DNA of 64,000 bases from Paenibacillaceae bacterium (GCA_015057705.1 SVDU01000023.1:1-64000), one strand, 5' to 3'; shown: positions 25,124-34,504, counted from the stretch's first letter. Translations and numbers: made by a program. The notes: a model not told the origin generated them from the letters alone.

Positions 25124-26046
25124 ACTCCCTCCACCTTTCTCACTATAATTTCTTTTGCATAGTTCTCTACTTTATCCATTAAACCAAGTCCGCTGCTTTC
25201 TGCCACATTGGCACCTACCGCCGCAGAACGCTTTAATGCCCTCTCAATCTCATCTGGCCGTTTCAGCCATATACTTAAAAAACCTGCAAGTGCCGCATCA
25301 CCGGCACAGGCCGAACTGACCAGCTCTATCTTTTTAGCTCCTGCATGGTATAAGTCACTTCCGTTGTAAAAATACGATCCCCGCTCTCCCAAAGTTAAAA
25401 GAATATTTTTTGCTCCCCCTTCATAGAGGTCCTGAAGCACATCTTTTATATCAGCCTCATCTCTCATTACGATCCCGAAGATATCCTTAATCTCCTCATC
25501 GTTGGGTTTAATAAGATATGGCCTGGTCCTCATCAGATTTTTAAGATAAGGAGAACTGATGTCCAAAATAACAGCCGTCTGCTTCTTCCTGCAGATATCC
25601 AGCACCTCATCATAAAAGGAATCTGTCAGCCCTTTTGGCAGGCTTCCGCTGACAATTAATGTATCCATATCCCCAAGAGTTTCCATAAGCCTGCACAGCT
25701 CTCTCTGCTTCTTTTGAGAAACGTAAGACCCTTCATTTACAAATTTGTATTCATCGGTCCTGTCATTTAAAAAGATATTGATTCTGGTTGTATCCTCCAC
25801 CCAGACCGGATAAACCAAAATCCCCATCTTCTGTGTCTCCTCAACAATATACCGCCCCGAGAAACCGCCGAAAAAACCAAGAACAGCAGACTGTGTTTCA
25901 AACCGGTTTAAGCAGTAGCTGACGTTTAACCCTTTGCCGTTGGGAGTATAAACTGCATTAAAGGTCCGATTAACCACCTTTCCCATAATTCCATTAGACG
26001 AGATATTCATATCAATCGCCGGGTTTGCCGTCAATGTATAGATCAC
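25120..26046 (-). CDS. fruK: 1-phosphofructokinase
   Basis: 308-residue PfkB-family kinase: MIYTLTANPAIDMNI, substrate motif GKGLNVSYCLNRF, and C-terminal SSACAGDAALAGFLS with the anion-hole GAGD-type loop as CAGDA. It converts fructose 1-phosphate (or tagatose 6-phosphate) to the bisphosphate. It starts at a GTG after GAGAGGTG. First gene of the fru unit, coupled by a 4-base overlap to the PTS gene. A tagatose-6-phosphate kinase role cannot be excluded. Confidence 0.92.
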   Translation of the reverse strand: MIYTLTANPAIDMNISSNGIMGKVVNRTFNAVYTPNGKGLNVSYCLNRFETQSAVLGFFGGFSGRYIVEETQKMGILVYPVWVEDTTRINIFLNDRTDEYKFVNEGSYVSQKKQRELCRLMETLGDMDTLIVSGSLPKGLTDSFYDEVLDICRKKQTAVILDISSPYLKNLMRTRPYLIKPNDEEIKDIFGIVMRDEADIKDVLQDLYEGGAKNILLTLGERGSYFYNGSDLYHAGAKKIELVSSACAGDAALAGFLSIWLKRPDEIERALKRSAAVGANVAESSGLGLMDKVENYAKEIIVRKVEGV

Positions 26047-26089
26047 TTAATTTCACCTCTCTTTTTATGAAAATCTCTGCTCACCTGTT

Positions 26090-26122
26090 ATTATAGAGAA
26101 GATTGCTATGAAAATCTTTTCA
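26090..26122 (-). promoter_or_regulatory. fru promoter with RpiR-type operator
   Basis: A perfect palindrome TGAAAATCTTTTCA (26109-26122) covers the -35 region of a TATAAT box (26090-26095, minus strand). The half site TATGAAAATC recurs at about 26067. It lies between rpiR and fruK, so the RpiR protein is the likely binder. Confidence 0.6.
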
Positions 26123-26134
26123 GGTTATGAAAAA

Positions 26135-26153
26135 GGAGTCTTAGACAGACTCC
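26135..26153 (-). terminator. Terminator overlapping the rpiR stop
   Basis: GGAGTCT/AGACTCC hairpin followed by TTTTTC on the minus strand. The TAA stop of rpiR is inside the hairpin. Confidence 0.65.
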
Positions 26154-26881
26154 GAAATATAGTCAATGATGATTCTGCAAATCATATAAAGAGCGATTCT
26201 TGAAGACACCTCAAATTCCTTAATCGCCTGGTGAGCATGTTTATATCCTACAAGAGCAATGTTGCTGTATGAAATTAACTGGGATTGCGGATTGCAGCAG
26301 CAGGATATCACACAGTTTCCTTTCTGACTGGCTGTGGCAGCAGCCAAAATCAGTTCCGGTGTCTGGCCGTTTAATGACAGGATAAATAAAATATCTTTCT
26401 CTTTCATCTTGGAGGCTTTCACTCTCATAATGTTCGGATCATCGGAAAAGAAAACATCATAACCAAGAAGCTGTAATTTTAAGGAAAACTCCTGGCCAAC
26501 ATAGGTAGTCAGCCCTCTCGCAAACACAGAAATCTGGTGTGCATCTTTTAGGCATTCAATGACTGCCAGTATATCAGTGAGTGAAATGCGCTCATGCACA
26601 GCCTGAGCCTCTATCAGTGTCTTATTAAAAAGTTCATTGATGTTCTGAATCTCTTCACTCTTTGCTTTGTGACCGGAGCGGTATCTCAGTTCATTAAAAC
26701 CATTCAGCCCGCATTTGCGAATCGCCCTTGAAACGGTGGATGGTGATGAAAATGTCTCAAATGCAATATCAACGATCGACATTCCGGCAAGTGTTCCTTC
26801 ATGGCTGTTTATGTAATTGATAATTTCATATTCTGTCTTTGTTAAATTCCCTATAATATTCGTATCAAGCGGAATAATCAT
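26141..26881 (-). CDS. RpiR/MurR-family regulator
   Basis: 246 residues from the ATG with GGAGG 6 bases upstream (a longer reading from 26920 runs through that site). N-terminal HTH_6 (AFETFSSPSTVSRAIRKCGLNGFNELRYR) and C-terminal SIS sugar-phosphate isomerase fold (ISVFARGLTTYVGQEFSLKL; ILFILSLNGQTPELI). Such proteins sense phosphosugars. It precedes the fru unit and probably represses or activates it through the palindrome at 26109. Confidence 0.92.
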   Translation of the reverse strand: MIIPLDTNIIGNLTKTEYEIINYINSHEGTLAGMSIVDIAFETFSSPSTVSRAIRKCGLNGFNELRYRSGHKAKSEEIQNINELFNKTLIEAQAVHERISLTDILAVIECLKDAHQISVFARGLTTYVGQEFSLKLQLLGYDVFFSDDPNIMRVKASKMKEKDILFILSLNGQTPELILAAATASQKGNCVISCCCNPQSQLISYSNIALVGYKHAHQAIKEFEVSSRIALYMICRIIIDYISESV

Positions 26882-26913
26882 GATAGGCCTCCATCCCCTG
26901 TTTCGTTCCATCA

Positions 26914-26930
26914 GTCGCATTCATGCAACT
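26914..26930. promoter_or_regulatory. GCATTnATGC-type motif, copy 1
   Basis: GTCGCATTCATGCAACT overlaps the end of the small HTH gene and lies upstream of rpiR. It is the same motif family as those at 27155, 35768 and 36007. Confidence 0.5.
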
Positions 26931-27145
26931 CACAGGGTAAAAAAAATAGTGATAGCCTCCTCTCTGCTCAGAGGTATTATTTTTACAATTTTGTTCATCT
27001 CCTCCACAGTAAACGTATCTCCCCTTCGTTTCATCTTGCGGTAAAATGTACATCTGCTCATTCCGATGGCATCAGCGATTGCCTCCTGAGTAATTCCAGA
27101 CTCAGCCATCTTCCCTTTTAACTTTTGTATATTCAAATAGCTCAC
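26930..27145 (-). CDS. Small HTH DNA-binding protein (Cro/DUF739-like), copy 1
   Basis: 71 residues, almost entirely one helix-turn-helix domain: GKMAESGITQEAIADAIGMSRCTFYRKMKRRGDTFTVEEM. It resembles phage Cro-like and DUF739 regulators. A close paralogue lies at 35779, with about two thirds of residues identical by eye. It starts at an ATG after GGGAGGGGTG and has a consensus promoter. It could autoregulate through GTTGCATTTATGC at 27155 and may read through towards rpiR. Confidence 0.82.
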   Translation of the reverse strand: MSYLNIQKLKGKMAESGITQEAIADAIGMSRCTFYRKMKRRGDTFTVEEMNKIVKIIPLSREEAITIFFTL

Positions 27146-27154
27146 CCCTCCCCA

Positions 27155-27210
27155 GTTGCATTTATGCTACTACACAATATAAGAATAGCTCATTGAAAAT
27201 GAAAAGTCAA
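27155..27210 (-). promoter_or_regulatory. Promoter and operator of small HTH gene 1
   Basis: Minus-strand TTGACT (27205-27210), 17 bases, TATTCT (27182-27187). GTTGCATTTATGCTACT (plus strand, 27155-27171) sits just past the expected transcription start, a repressor position. Confidence 0.75.
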
Positions 27211-27283
27211 TATCCAAATCCCTGTTTTGCGTCACTTCCTGTTGCAGTTTTGGGACAGCGGAATAAAATTAATATCAAAAGAA

Positions 27284-27320
27284 ACGTTCGGATTGAATCG
27301 TTTTCCATCAATCCGAACGT
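27284..27320 (-). terminator. Terminator of the Liv-A/LarA-like/dehydrogenase operon
   Basis: Perfect 13-bp stem ACGTTCGGATTGA/TCAATCCGAACGT, then TTTCTTTT on the minus strand. Confidence 0.85.
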
Positions 27321-27335
27321 ATTCATGACAAACAG

Positions 27336-28397
27336 TTACTTTGTAAAATCTAAAAGTACCTTTAGCATATGCCCACCATTGCTGCTGAAATCCTCAAAGG
27401 CCTTTGCCCCTTCCTCATAAGGATATTCATGGGTAATTACCTTGTCCAAATCGACTCCGCCATCTTTTACCAGATCTATTAATTCTATAAAATCCTTATT
27501 CATAGCATTCCGGCTGCCATAGACATTTAGTTCCTTCTTCTGAATCATGGTAAAATTGAAATCCAGATTCTTTTTACCAACACCAATAATAACCACTTTT
27601 CCACCAAATGCTGCAGCCTCGATACAATCCTGAAAGGTGGAGGGTTGACCTACCGCCTCAATGCATACATCAAATCCATAAACTGCGTCATTGCCGTTAA
27701 TTGTAATACTGCCAGTGATCTCTCTGGCCGCCTGAAGAAGCGCATGAGGACTGTCATTTAAGATAGTTCCTGCAAAATCAAAGTGCTCCATTGCATAATC
27801 AAGCTTTTCTTTTGCCACATCAGATATGTAAACCTGTCCTCCCAGAGCCTTTGCCGCAATTGCAGCCAGAACGCCGATGGTTCCAGACCCTACCACCAGC
27901 ACTTTATCTCCCTTTTTAATTCCTGCACGCTGTATCCCATGATAACCAATACAGAAGGGTTCAATGGCTGTCAACACCCTGGGAGAAAGTCCTTTTCCAT
28001 CAAATATCCGTTCCAAAGGCATGGTGATGTACTGGCAGAAGGCACCATCCGTCTGGCAGCCCATGGTGTGATTATCCATGCAGGCATTAACAAGCCCTTT
28101 TTCACAGCTGTAGCAGGCATCACAGTTAAAATAAGGGTTACAGGTTACAATCATTCCCTGTTTCAAACCGTATTCATTGTCTTCATCAATTTCTATAATC
28201 TCTGCACTAAACTCATGACCTGGAATTCTTGGATAATCAAAATACGCAAATGTTCCCCGGTAAGAGCCCAAATCGCTTCCGCAAATACCTCCATATAAAA
28301 TTTTGAGCAATGCCTCTCCCGGCTTTCTTACTGGTTTTTCAACCTCTTTCAATTCCACCTTTCCAGGTTCCACTATATAAATCGCTTTCATTTTCAC
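27336..28397 (-). CDS. Zinc-dependent MDR alcohol/polyol dehydrogenase
   Basis: 353 residues. Catalytic zinc site GGICGSD and GHEFSAEI, structural zinc loop CDACYSCEKGLVNAC, and NAD Rossmann motif VVGSGTIGVLAAIAAKALG. It is close to sorbitol, threonine and 2,3-butanediol-type dehydrogenases, but the substrate is unclear. It lies 19 bases after the LarA-like gene and is the last gene of the Liv-A operon, which suggests it oxidises the hydroxy-compound imported or its epimer. Confidence 0.9.
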   Translation of the reverse strand: MKMKAIYIVEPGKVELKEVEKPVRKPGEALLKILYGGICGSDLGSYRGTFAYFDYPRIPGHEFSAEIIEIDEDNEYGLKQGMIVTCNPYFNCDACYSCEKGLVNACMDNHTMGCQTDGAFCQYITMPLERIFDGKGLSPRVLTAIEPFCIGYHGIQRAGIKKGDKVLVVGSGTIGVLAAIAAKALGGQVYISDVAKEKLDYAMEHFDFAGTILNDSPHALLQAAREITGSITINGNDAVYGFDVCIEAVGQPSTFQDCIEAAAFGGKVVIIGVGKKNLDFNFTMIQKKELNVYGSRNAMNKDFIELIDLVKDGGVDLDKVITHEYPYEEGAKAFEDFSSNGGHMLKVLLDFTK

Positions 28398-28416
28398 TTC
28401 TCCTTATTTCCAGAAC

Positions 28417-29700
28417 CTACCAAAGCATTCCATCCTCATCAAAGGGCAGATCCATTGGCTCAGATTCTATCTCAATGGTTTCCATTCCCTTAATTTCCTC
28501 TAAGTAGTCCTCGGAAAGCATAATATGCTCCAGATGGAGGCTGTTGGGAATTCTGACAACTCTTGGCCGGGTCTTGTCTATTTCGTTACAGCTTTTAATA
28601 CAAACCTGAATTGCTTCCTTATCACTTTCCATAATAATTGGAATCCGGACTCCACCAAGCACTGTACAGGTGATTGCATTTGGATACATAGAGGCTAAAT
28701 CCAGTTTATCAAAAACACGTTTTGTGGTAGCGCTTGAAAATCCTAATCCAATGCCGTTTCCGTGAGTTTCTTTACTTAAATCCAGAACCGCCACCCTTTG
28801 GGCTGCTATCCCGCCAGTGGCATAAGGAGAACAAAAGGTTCCGGTTATATTGGGATCCATTCCGTCACCGCTATAGTTTTTTCCTATCTCATCCACAATT
28901 AAAACATCACAGGAGTCCACCAGAATTCTTGCCATATAAGAGGCAGCTTCTTTTAAAAGGGCTGGCTCCATTTCCTCAATCTCATCTGCATTTACCGCAA
29001 CAATCTTACAGGTTTCATCGTAGGCATTTTCTATGGTTGGAACTGCAAATAAGACAGGAGCATACCTGATTATGGCCTTTCCGAACAAAGGTACATTTTT
29101 TGCCATATGTTTAAATCCTGCTTCATGGCAAACCTCTGCCCCATACTGTTTTCCCAATCCAATTGCCATCATTTTCATAATTCCGCTTTCATAGGGACCC
29201 CGGAACGCCGTATGAGGTTTGATTCTGCAGCCAATCACAATGCCATCGGATTCTGCTGCGTATTTATCTATGTAAACATCCTTTCCTTCTTCATTCACTC
29301 CGATTTTCTTTACCTCCATGGAAGAAAGGATGGGGCACTGGAGATATTCTTCTGTAATACCATAGCCCCTTAGAATCTCCCTCTGCCCCGCAGAGGTACT
29401 CCCCCCATGGCTTCCCATGGCAGGAACAACAAAGGGCTGTGCACCTTTTGATTTAATAAAATCCGAAATGCACTTTGTGGTCAATGCATTGTTTGCAATT
29501 CCCCTGGAACCTGCTGTGATAGCAATTTTCATTCCCGGTTTAATCTGGGAAGAAAACTTTTCTTCTGAAAGCAGTTTCTTTATTATGCCAGGTATCTCAT
29601 CTGGTTCGATTTTATTACGGGGAAATATCTGACGGATCCGGAACATTCTCGGTACCGTTACATCCTTTACTAAGTCAGCCACAAAAGGTCTTTCTCTCAC
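28417..29700 (-). CDS. LarA-like (DUF2088, lactate-racemase-domain) protein
   Basis: 427 residues from the GTG preceded by GGGGGAGG; an earlier start would read through that site. Family features: ITAGSRGIAN, AMGSHGGSTSAGQ, GCRIKPHTAFRGPYESGIMKMMAIGLGK and the C-terminal NSLHLEHIMLSEDYL. LarA proteins are nickel-pincer racemases or epimerases of 2-hydroxyacids, but many DUF2088 members are untested. No cofactor genes larB, larC or larE are in the window. It follows livF by 16 bases, so the substrate is probably the imported acid. Confidence 0.85.
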   Translation of the reverse strand: MRERPFVADLVKDVTVPRMFRIRQIFPRNKIEPDEIPGIIKKLLSEEKFSSQIKPGMKIAITAGSRGIANNALTTKCISDFIKSKGAQPFVVPAMGSHGGSTSAGQREILRGYGITEEYLQCPILSSMEVKKIGVNEEGKDVYIDKYAAESDGIVIGCRIKPHTAFRGPYESGIMKMMAIGLGKQYGAEVCHEAGFKHMAKNVPLFGKAIIRYAPVLFAVPTIENAYDETCKIVAVNADEIEEMEPALLKEAASYMARILVDSCDVLIVDEIGKNYSGDGMDPNITGTFCSPYATGGIAAQRVAVLDLSKETHGNGIGLGFSSATTKRVFDKLDLASMYPNAITCTVLGGVRIPIIMESDKEAIQVCIKSCNEIDKTRPRVVRIPNSLHLEHIMLSEDYLEEIKGMETIEIESEPMDLPFDEDGMLW

Positions 29701-29716
29701 GTAAATACCTCCCCCT

Positions 29717-30442
29717 TTATTCACCTAAATAAGCTTTTTTAACCTCTTCATTCTGAAGCAGATTCACACTGGTGTCGTGAAGAATGATTTCTCCGTTCTG
29801 CATCACATAACCCCGATCCGCCACATTCAAAGCTATTTTTGAATTCTGCTCCACAAAAAGAACAGAAGTTCCCTGCTTGTTAATACGAACAATGGATTCG
29901 AAAATTTCTTTTATAATGATAGGTGCCAGTCCCAGTGAAGGCTCATCCAGCAAAATCATTCTGGGATTGCACAGCAGGGCGCGGCCGATTGCCAGCATCT
30001 GCTGCTCTCCTCCGGAGAGAGTACCCGCAAGCTGGGTTCTTCGTTCATACAGTCTTGGGAACATTTCATATACCTGATCAATATCCTTGTTAATATATGC
30101 CTTATCCTTACGGATATAGGTTCCCATCTGAATATTCTCTGCAACAGTAAGCTTTGAGAATACATGTCTTCCCTCTAAAACCTGCACCAGACCCTTACCT
30201 GCAATTAAATGCCCTCTGGTTCTTCCGATGTTCCTGCCGTCAAAAAGGATTTCTCCTTTTACACCAGATGCTGCCGTCAGCCCGGAAACAGTCTGAAGGG
30301 TTGTGGTTTTTCCAGCCCCGTTGGCACCTATTATGGTTACAATCTCACCCTCATCCACATAGAGGTCAATCCCATGCACCACTTTAATATTTCCATAAGA
30401 ATACTGAAGGTTTTTCAATTCCAATAAATGTTTTCCCATCAT
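29717..30442 (-). CDS. livF: Liv-type ABC transporter ATPase LivF (system A)
   Basis: 241 residues: Walker A GANGAGKTT, signature LSGGEQQML, Walker B MILLDEPSLGLAP, a LivF-typical 'SLGLAP' D-loop. It energises uptake together with LivG. It overlaps livG by 4 bases. It belongs to a livKHMGF operon that continues into the LarA-like and dehydrogenase genes, which argues for an organic or hydroxy acid rather than a plain branched-chain amino acid. Confidence 0.93.
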   Translation of the reverse strand: MMGKHLLELKNLQYSYGNIKVVHGIDLYVDEGEIVTIIGANGAGKTTTLQTVSGLTAASGVKGEILFDGRNIGRTRGHLIAGKGLVQVLEGRHVFSKLTVAENIQMGTYIRKDKAYINKDIDQVYEMFPRLYERRTQLAGTLSGGEQQMLAIGRALLCNPRMILLDEPSLGLAPIIIKEIFESIVRINKQGTSVLFVEQNSKIALNVADRGYVMQNGEIILHDTSVNLLQNEEVKKAYLGE

Positions 30443-31191
30443 TCACCTCCCAGGTAAGCTTCAATCACGGCAGGATTGTTCTGGATTTCCAGGGGAGCGC
30501 CTTCTGCAAGCAGCTTACCATAGTTTAATACATACATATAATCAGCAAGCCCCATCATCAGCTTCATATCATGCTCAATAATCAGAATGCTGATCCCTCT
30601 TTCCACTATTTTCTTACACAGCACATCAAGCTCATTCTTCTCTGTGGCATTCATACCTGCAGCTGGCTCATCAAGCAGCAATATCTTAGGATCGCTTGCC
30701 AGGGCACGACAGATTTCAAGAAGTCTCTGTTTTCCATAGGAAAGGGAACCTGCCGGTTCATCCTTCAATTCCAGAAGTCCTACGAAATCAAGCAATTCCA
30801 AAGCCTTTTTATAAGCCTTCTTCTCCTCTTCTCTTTCTTTTTTTGTCTTAAAAAGAGAATCTGTAACGCTGGATTTTAGTCTGGAATGCATTCCTACGAT
30901 TACATTTTCATATACTTTCATTTTTTTAAACAAATTGATAATCTGATAGGTCCGGCTGATTCCCACTTTATTGATCTGATAAGGACGGTAGCCCTGGATT
31001 TCTTTTCCATCAAATATTATCTTTCCTTCATTTGGAGTATAAACACCGCTGATGCAGTTGAAAAAAGTTGTTTTACCCGCACCGTTTGGACCAATGAGCC
31101 CAGTGATTTTCCCATCTCTTACTTCCATGGAAACATTATTATTTGCCACCAGACCGCCAAACCTTAAGGTTACGTTTTTGACCTTCAGCAT
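30439..31191 (-). CDS. livG: Liv-type ABC transporter ATPase LivG (system A)
   Basis: 250 residues: Walker A GPNGAGKTTFFN, signature LSYGKQR, Walker B ILLLDEPAAGMNATE, the 'AAGMN' form diagnostic of LivG, and a C-terminal NNPAVIEAYLGGE tail. It overlaps livM by 7 bases and livF by 4 bases, so the genes are translationally coupled. Confidence 0.93.
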   Translation of the reverse strand: MLKVKNVTLRFGGLVANNNVSMEVRDGKITGLIGPNGAGKTTFFNCISGVYTPNEGKIIFDGKEIQGYRPYQINKVGISRTYQIINLFKKMKVYENVIVGMHSRLKSSVTDSLFKTKKEREEEKKAYKKALELLDFVGLLELKDEPAGSLSYGKQRLLEICRALASDPKILLLDEPAAGMNATEKNELDVLCKKIVERGISILIIEHDMKLMMGLADYMYVLNYGKLLAEGAPLEIQNNPAVIEAYLGGE

Positions 31192-32168
31192 TTATTTACT
31201 CCTTTCTTTTTGAATTTTACTGCAACATCCTGATATGCCCCATAAAGTCCCCCTGGCAGCACAACTATCACAATTAAAAGCAATACACCGTAAATTAACA
31301 ACTGATACTTTTCCGTAGCACGGAGCGCCTCATTTAATATAAGTACTGATACTGCACCGAAAATGGGGCCGAAGCGGGAAGCCGTTCCGCCGAATAAAAG
31401 CATGGTAAGAAACATAACAGACTGCTTGTACATAAATGTGTCCGGACTGATGAACTTCACGCAGTGAGCATACATCCCACCGGCAAAGGCTGTAAAAAAT
31501 GCGCTGATGGCAAATGCCAGTATTTTATAATTCCGGACATTGATTCCCATTCCATCCGCTGCATGGGAATTCTCTCTGATTGCTATAAAAGCCCGTCCAA
31601 CTTTGGATTTTATCAGATTGTTTTTCATAAGCAGAAAAATAAGCACACTGACCAGTCCAAAATAATAAAACTTGCTGTAGGTATTCAGTTTATATCCAAA
31701 AATGCTTACCGAGTCTGTAAAAAACCCTGTAAAATTGCCTGTAATCTCATAAGGAGACTGGGCAACCAGCTGATACACGATCTCCCCGAAGGCAATTGTT
31801 GCCAGGGAAAGGAAATGAAAAACCAGCTTGGATGCAGGATAAGCCAGACCCGCACCGATAACAGCAGCCAGAAAAGCAGCAATTATCATGGTAAGAATCA
31901 CCGGAATATGGGTATATTTATGTAGAATCGCAGATCCATAAGCCCCAATTGCAAAAAAGGCTGCATGACCCAGCGATATCTGGCCGCTATAACCAAACAC
32001 AATATCCAGACCCGACACTGCTATGATGTAAATAAAGATAAAGCTCACAATTGTAAATGCATACTCAAAATGTATCACTTTGAGAAACACAGGCATCAAT
32101 AAGAGGACCAAAAGAATTATTAAGTCTTTTTTTCTGTTTGATATTGCGTTTTTTAATCGTATATTCAT
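31185..32168 (-). CDS. livM: Liv-type ABC permease LivM (system A)
   Basis: 327 residues from the ATG after GGGAGGAG. About ten hydrophobic segments with GLDIVFGYSGQISLGHAAFFAIGAYG, the LivM signature, and a cytoplasmic EAA-like loop RAFIAIRENSHAADGMGINVRNYKILAF that contacts the ATPase. It pairs with LivH in the membrane. Substrate unknown. Confidence 0.93.
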   Translation of the reverse strand: MNIRLKNAISNRKKDLIILLVLLLMPVFLKVIHFEYAFTIVSFIFIYIIAVSGLDIVFGYSGQISLGHAAFFAIGAYGSAILHKYTHIPVILTMIIAAFLAAVIGAGLAYPASKLVFHFLSLATIAFGEIVYQLVAQSPYEITGNFTGFFTDSVSIFGYKLNTYSKFYYFGLVSVLIFLLMKNNLIKSKVGRAFIAIRENSHAADGMGINVRNYKILAFAISAFFTAFAGGMYAHCVKFISPDTFMYKQSVMFLTMLLFGGTASRFGPIFGAVSVLILNEALRATEKYQLLIYGVLLLIVIVVLPGGLYGAYQDVAVKFKKKGVNKC

Positions 32169-32181
32169 TCCATTCTCCTCC

Positions 32182-33054
32182 CTAATCCTGAATTGCCCGC
32201 TCATTAAAAATACCAGTGGGCTTAATAAATAAAAACGTAATTAACAGGATATAGGCCACCAGATCTTTATAAGAGGAGGAAATATAAGCGGAAGTAAACG
32301 TTTCCACCAATCCAAGAATTGCACCACCAAGCATGGCACCGTACATATTGCCGTAGCCTCCCATAACTGCACTGGCAAAACCTTTTCTTCCTATGGTCGC
32401 ACCCAAAGTTGTATATACCCCGTAAAGAGGTCCGATGAGCATACCTGCAAGCGCAGCCACTGCTGCAGAAATCCCCCAGGTAAGTCCCGTGGCAAGAGAT
32501 ACATTGATTCCAAGACTTCTGGCAGCCAGCGGGTCCATGGCAGCGGCTCTCATAGAAGTCCCAAACCTGGTATGCTTCATAAAGATATGAAGTGAAACCA
32601 TACATATCATAGAAACTAAAATGCAGACAAAAGCTTCTGTCTGAATGTTTACACCAAGAATTCTTATGTTGGTAACATGAAATATTCTTGGAAAGTTAAT
32701 GGACTGGGTGCCCCATATCAGCATAGATCCGTTCTGAATAATATAGGAAACAGCAATGGTAGCCAGAACCGTATAGATTGGCAAGGTTCCCTTTGCTACT
32801 AGCTTACTGATGATGCCCTTCTCCAAAACCATTCCAAACCCCAGCATAATAATAAAAACAATAATTACTGTAAGAATAAAGGGAATATGAAAAACCCCAT
32901 AAAAGGTATATCCCAAAAACGCGCCTAATGTAAGAATATCGCCTTGTGTAAAGTTAAGCATTCCTGATGCTTTGTAAATCAGGCTGTAGCCCAGTGCAAT
33001 CAGTCCATAAACGCAGCCCAGCACAAGACCCGAAACAAGAATTTGTATTATCAT
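32182..33054 (-). CDS. livH: Liv-type ABC permease LivH (system A)
   Basis: 290 residues with eight hydrophobic segments. The N-terminal GLVLGCVYGLIALGYSLIYKASGMLNFTQGD and the EAA-like loop RAAAMDPLAARSLGINVSLA are LivH features. GGAGG lies 7 bases before the ATG. A stable hairpin separates it from livK upstream, as in the second Liv system here. Confidence 0.93.
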   Translation of the reverse strand: MIIQILVSGLVLGCVYGLIALGYSLIYKASGMLNFTQGDILTLGAFLGYTFYGVFHIPFILTVIIVFIIMLGFGMVLEKGIISKLVAKGTLPIYTVLATIAVSYIIQNGSMLIWGTQSINFPRIFHVTNIRILGVNIQTEAFVCILVSMICMVSLHIFMKHTRFGTSMRAAAMDPLAARSLGINVSLATGLTWGISAAVAALAGMLIGPLYGVYTTLGATIGRKGFASAVMGGYGNMYGAMLGGAILGLVETFTSAYISSSYKDLVAYILLITFLFIKPTGIFNERAIQD

Positions 33055-33072
33055 TTCTTACCTCCAAGGAAA

Positions 33073-33105
33073 CCGCCTATATTCCACCTGACCGGATATA
33101 GGCGG
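33073..33105 (-). other. Hairpin between livK and livH (system A)
   Basis: CCGCCTATAT/ATATAGGCGG stem with no strong T run. Such hairpins after a binding-protein gene usually stabilise its mRNA or partly terminate, raising the binding-protein to permease ratio. Confidence 0.65.
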
Positions 33106-33123
33106 ACCATACTATATGTTTTA

Positions 33124-34371
33124 TCACTCTGCCAGTTTAGAAATATTCCCTGCCTTAATCCACTCATTAAAGTCTAAGTATTTTCCATCAATAATAATGT
33201 AATCGTTGAGCGTATGAAGCCCTTCCCGGGTTCCGTCAGTGAAATCAAGCATTCCTCCAAGAGATTTAAAATCCTTGATCTTGCTGATTGCATCTTTAAT
33301 TGCTTCCTTATCATTGCTTCCTGCTATCTTCGAGGCCTCCCAGAATACCATCATCGCATCCCAGCTTCTGTATGCGCAGTCATGGAACGGCATTACACCA
33401 TACGCTTGATAGTAAAGCTCTAAAAATTCCTTCATTTCAGGATCTTTCGCTTCTTCAATACTGTTGTATACCACGTATGGATAAGCAAATACCCAGTTGT
33501 TGACTGCATCCCCTGCCACATTAATTGTATCAACCGGAATCCCCTCACGGTTAAAGCAGAGTTTATCAAATCCAAGCTGCCGCAGCTGCTTTGCAAAAAT
33601 TGCCTGAGTCGGACCATTGGTAGAGCAGAATACTGCGTCTGGCTTAGAATTAATCATCTTAGCCACCTGACCGGAGAAATCTGTATCCCCCTCTGTGTAA
33701 CTTTCAATAGTAGTAACTTCAATTCCTCCCTTTTCTGCTTCTTCTATAAACGTTTCAGCACTGGTCTTTGCAGCATCATCCAGACCGCGAAATACCGCTA
33801 CCTTCTTAATATTTAAATTCAGCATCCTCTCTGTAACATGAGGCATGGAAAGAGCGGTGTTTAATCCTGCACGGAAAACATATTCCCATCCCTGGAGCAT
33901 CCATGTGGGACTGTTGCCCGTTCCAATAGTAGGAATTTTGGCTTCATTATAGATTCCACCTGCTGCAAGTACGTTGCTGCTTGTTAAGGATCCCAGGATG
34001 GCATCCACCTTATCTACCTGGATCATCTTATTGGCAATTTTAACTGCTTCCTCAGGAGAACCCTGATCATCATAATTTACAAGTTTAATCGGTACCCCAT
34101 TAAAACCGCCCTCCTTATTAATCACCTTAACAGCAAGTTCAGCTGCCATATTGGCAGATTCTCCAACCTGTGCATTGACACCAGTCAAAGGCTGTGGATT
34201 CCCTATTACAAAAATCTCTCCGACCTCAGCTGTGCCAGTTGTGCTCTCCGAAACAGCCGCACCTGTGGTGGTTTCTTCCGTCTTTGTACTTGTTTTTCCA
34301 GCTCCGCATGCGGTTAAGAACATTGTTAAACTTAAACCGAGTGCAAGAATTTTAGATAACTGCTTTTTCAT
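33124..34371 (-). CDS. livK: Liv-type substrate-binding lipoprotein (system A)
   Basis: 415 residues from the ATG after GGAGGAAG. Lipoprotein signal with lipobox LTAC (Cys about 22), Ser/Thr-rich linker, then a periplasmic-binding-protein type I fold (GNPQPLTGVNAQVGESANMAAELAVKVINKEGGFNG; ILGSLTSSNVLAAGGI). It anchors to the membrane outside the cell and passes ligand to LivHM. The type I family binds amino acids, amides, urea and small carboxylates. It is first in the operon. Confidence 0.93.
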   Translation of the reverse strand: MKKQLSKILALGLSLTMFLTACGAGKTSTKTEETTTGAAVSESTTGTAEVGEIFVIGNPQPLTGVNAQVGESANMAAELAVKVINKEGGFNGVPIKLVNYDDQGSPEEAVKIANKMIQVDKVDAILGSLTSSNVLAAGGIYNEAKIPTIGTGNSPTWMLQGWEYVFRAGLNTALSMPHVTERMLNLNIKKVAVFRGLDDAAKTSAETFIEEAEKGGIEVTTIESYTEGDTDFSGQVAKMINSKPDAVFCSTNGPTQAIFAKQLRQLGFDKLCFNREGIPVDTINVAGDAVNNWVFAYPYVVYNSIEEAKDPEMKEFLELYYQAYGVMPFHDCAYRSWDAMMVFWEASKIAGSNDKEAIKDAISKIKDFKSLGGMLDFTDGTREGLHTLNDYIIIDGKYLDFNEWIKAGNISKLAE

Positions 34372-34504
34372 TTTTACTTCCTCCATTTTTTATTATTATC
34401 TTTAAAAAGATACCGTGGTTAACAGAAAAGCCCCTTCTCCTGGCTTTCTTAGATTGAGAGAATCTGAATTTCTCTTTTATTTACCTGTTATTTTACTTAT
34501 ATTT

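Noticed and set aside
27783-28298. 171-codon plus-strand frame
   Set aside because: Antisense shadow of the zinc dehydrogenase, which has all its metal and NAD motifs.
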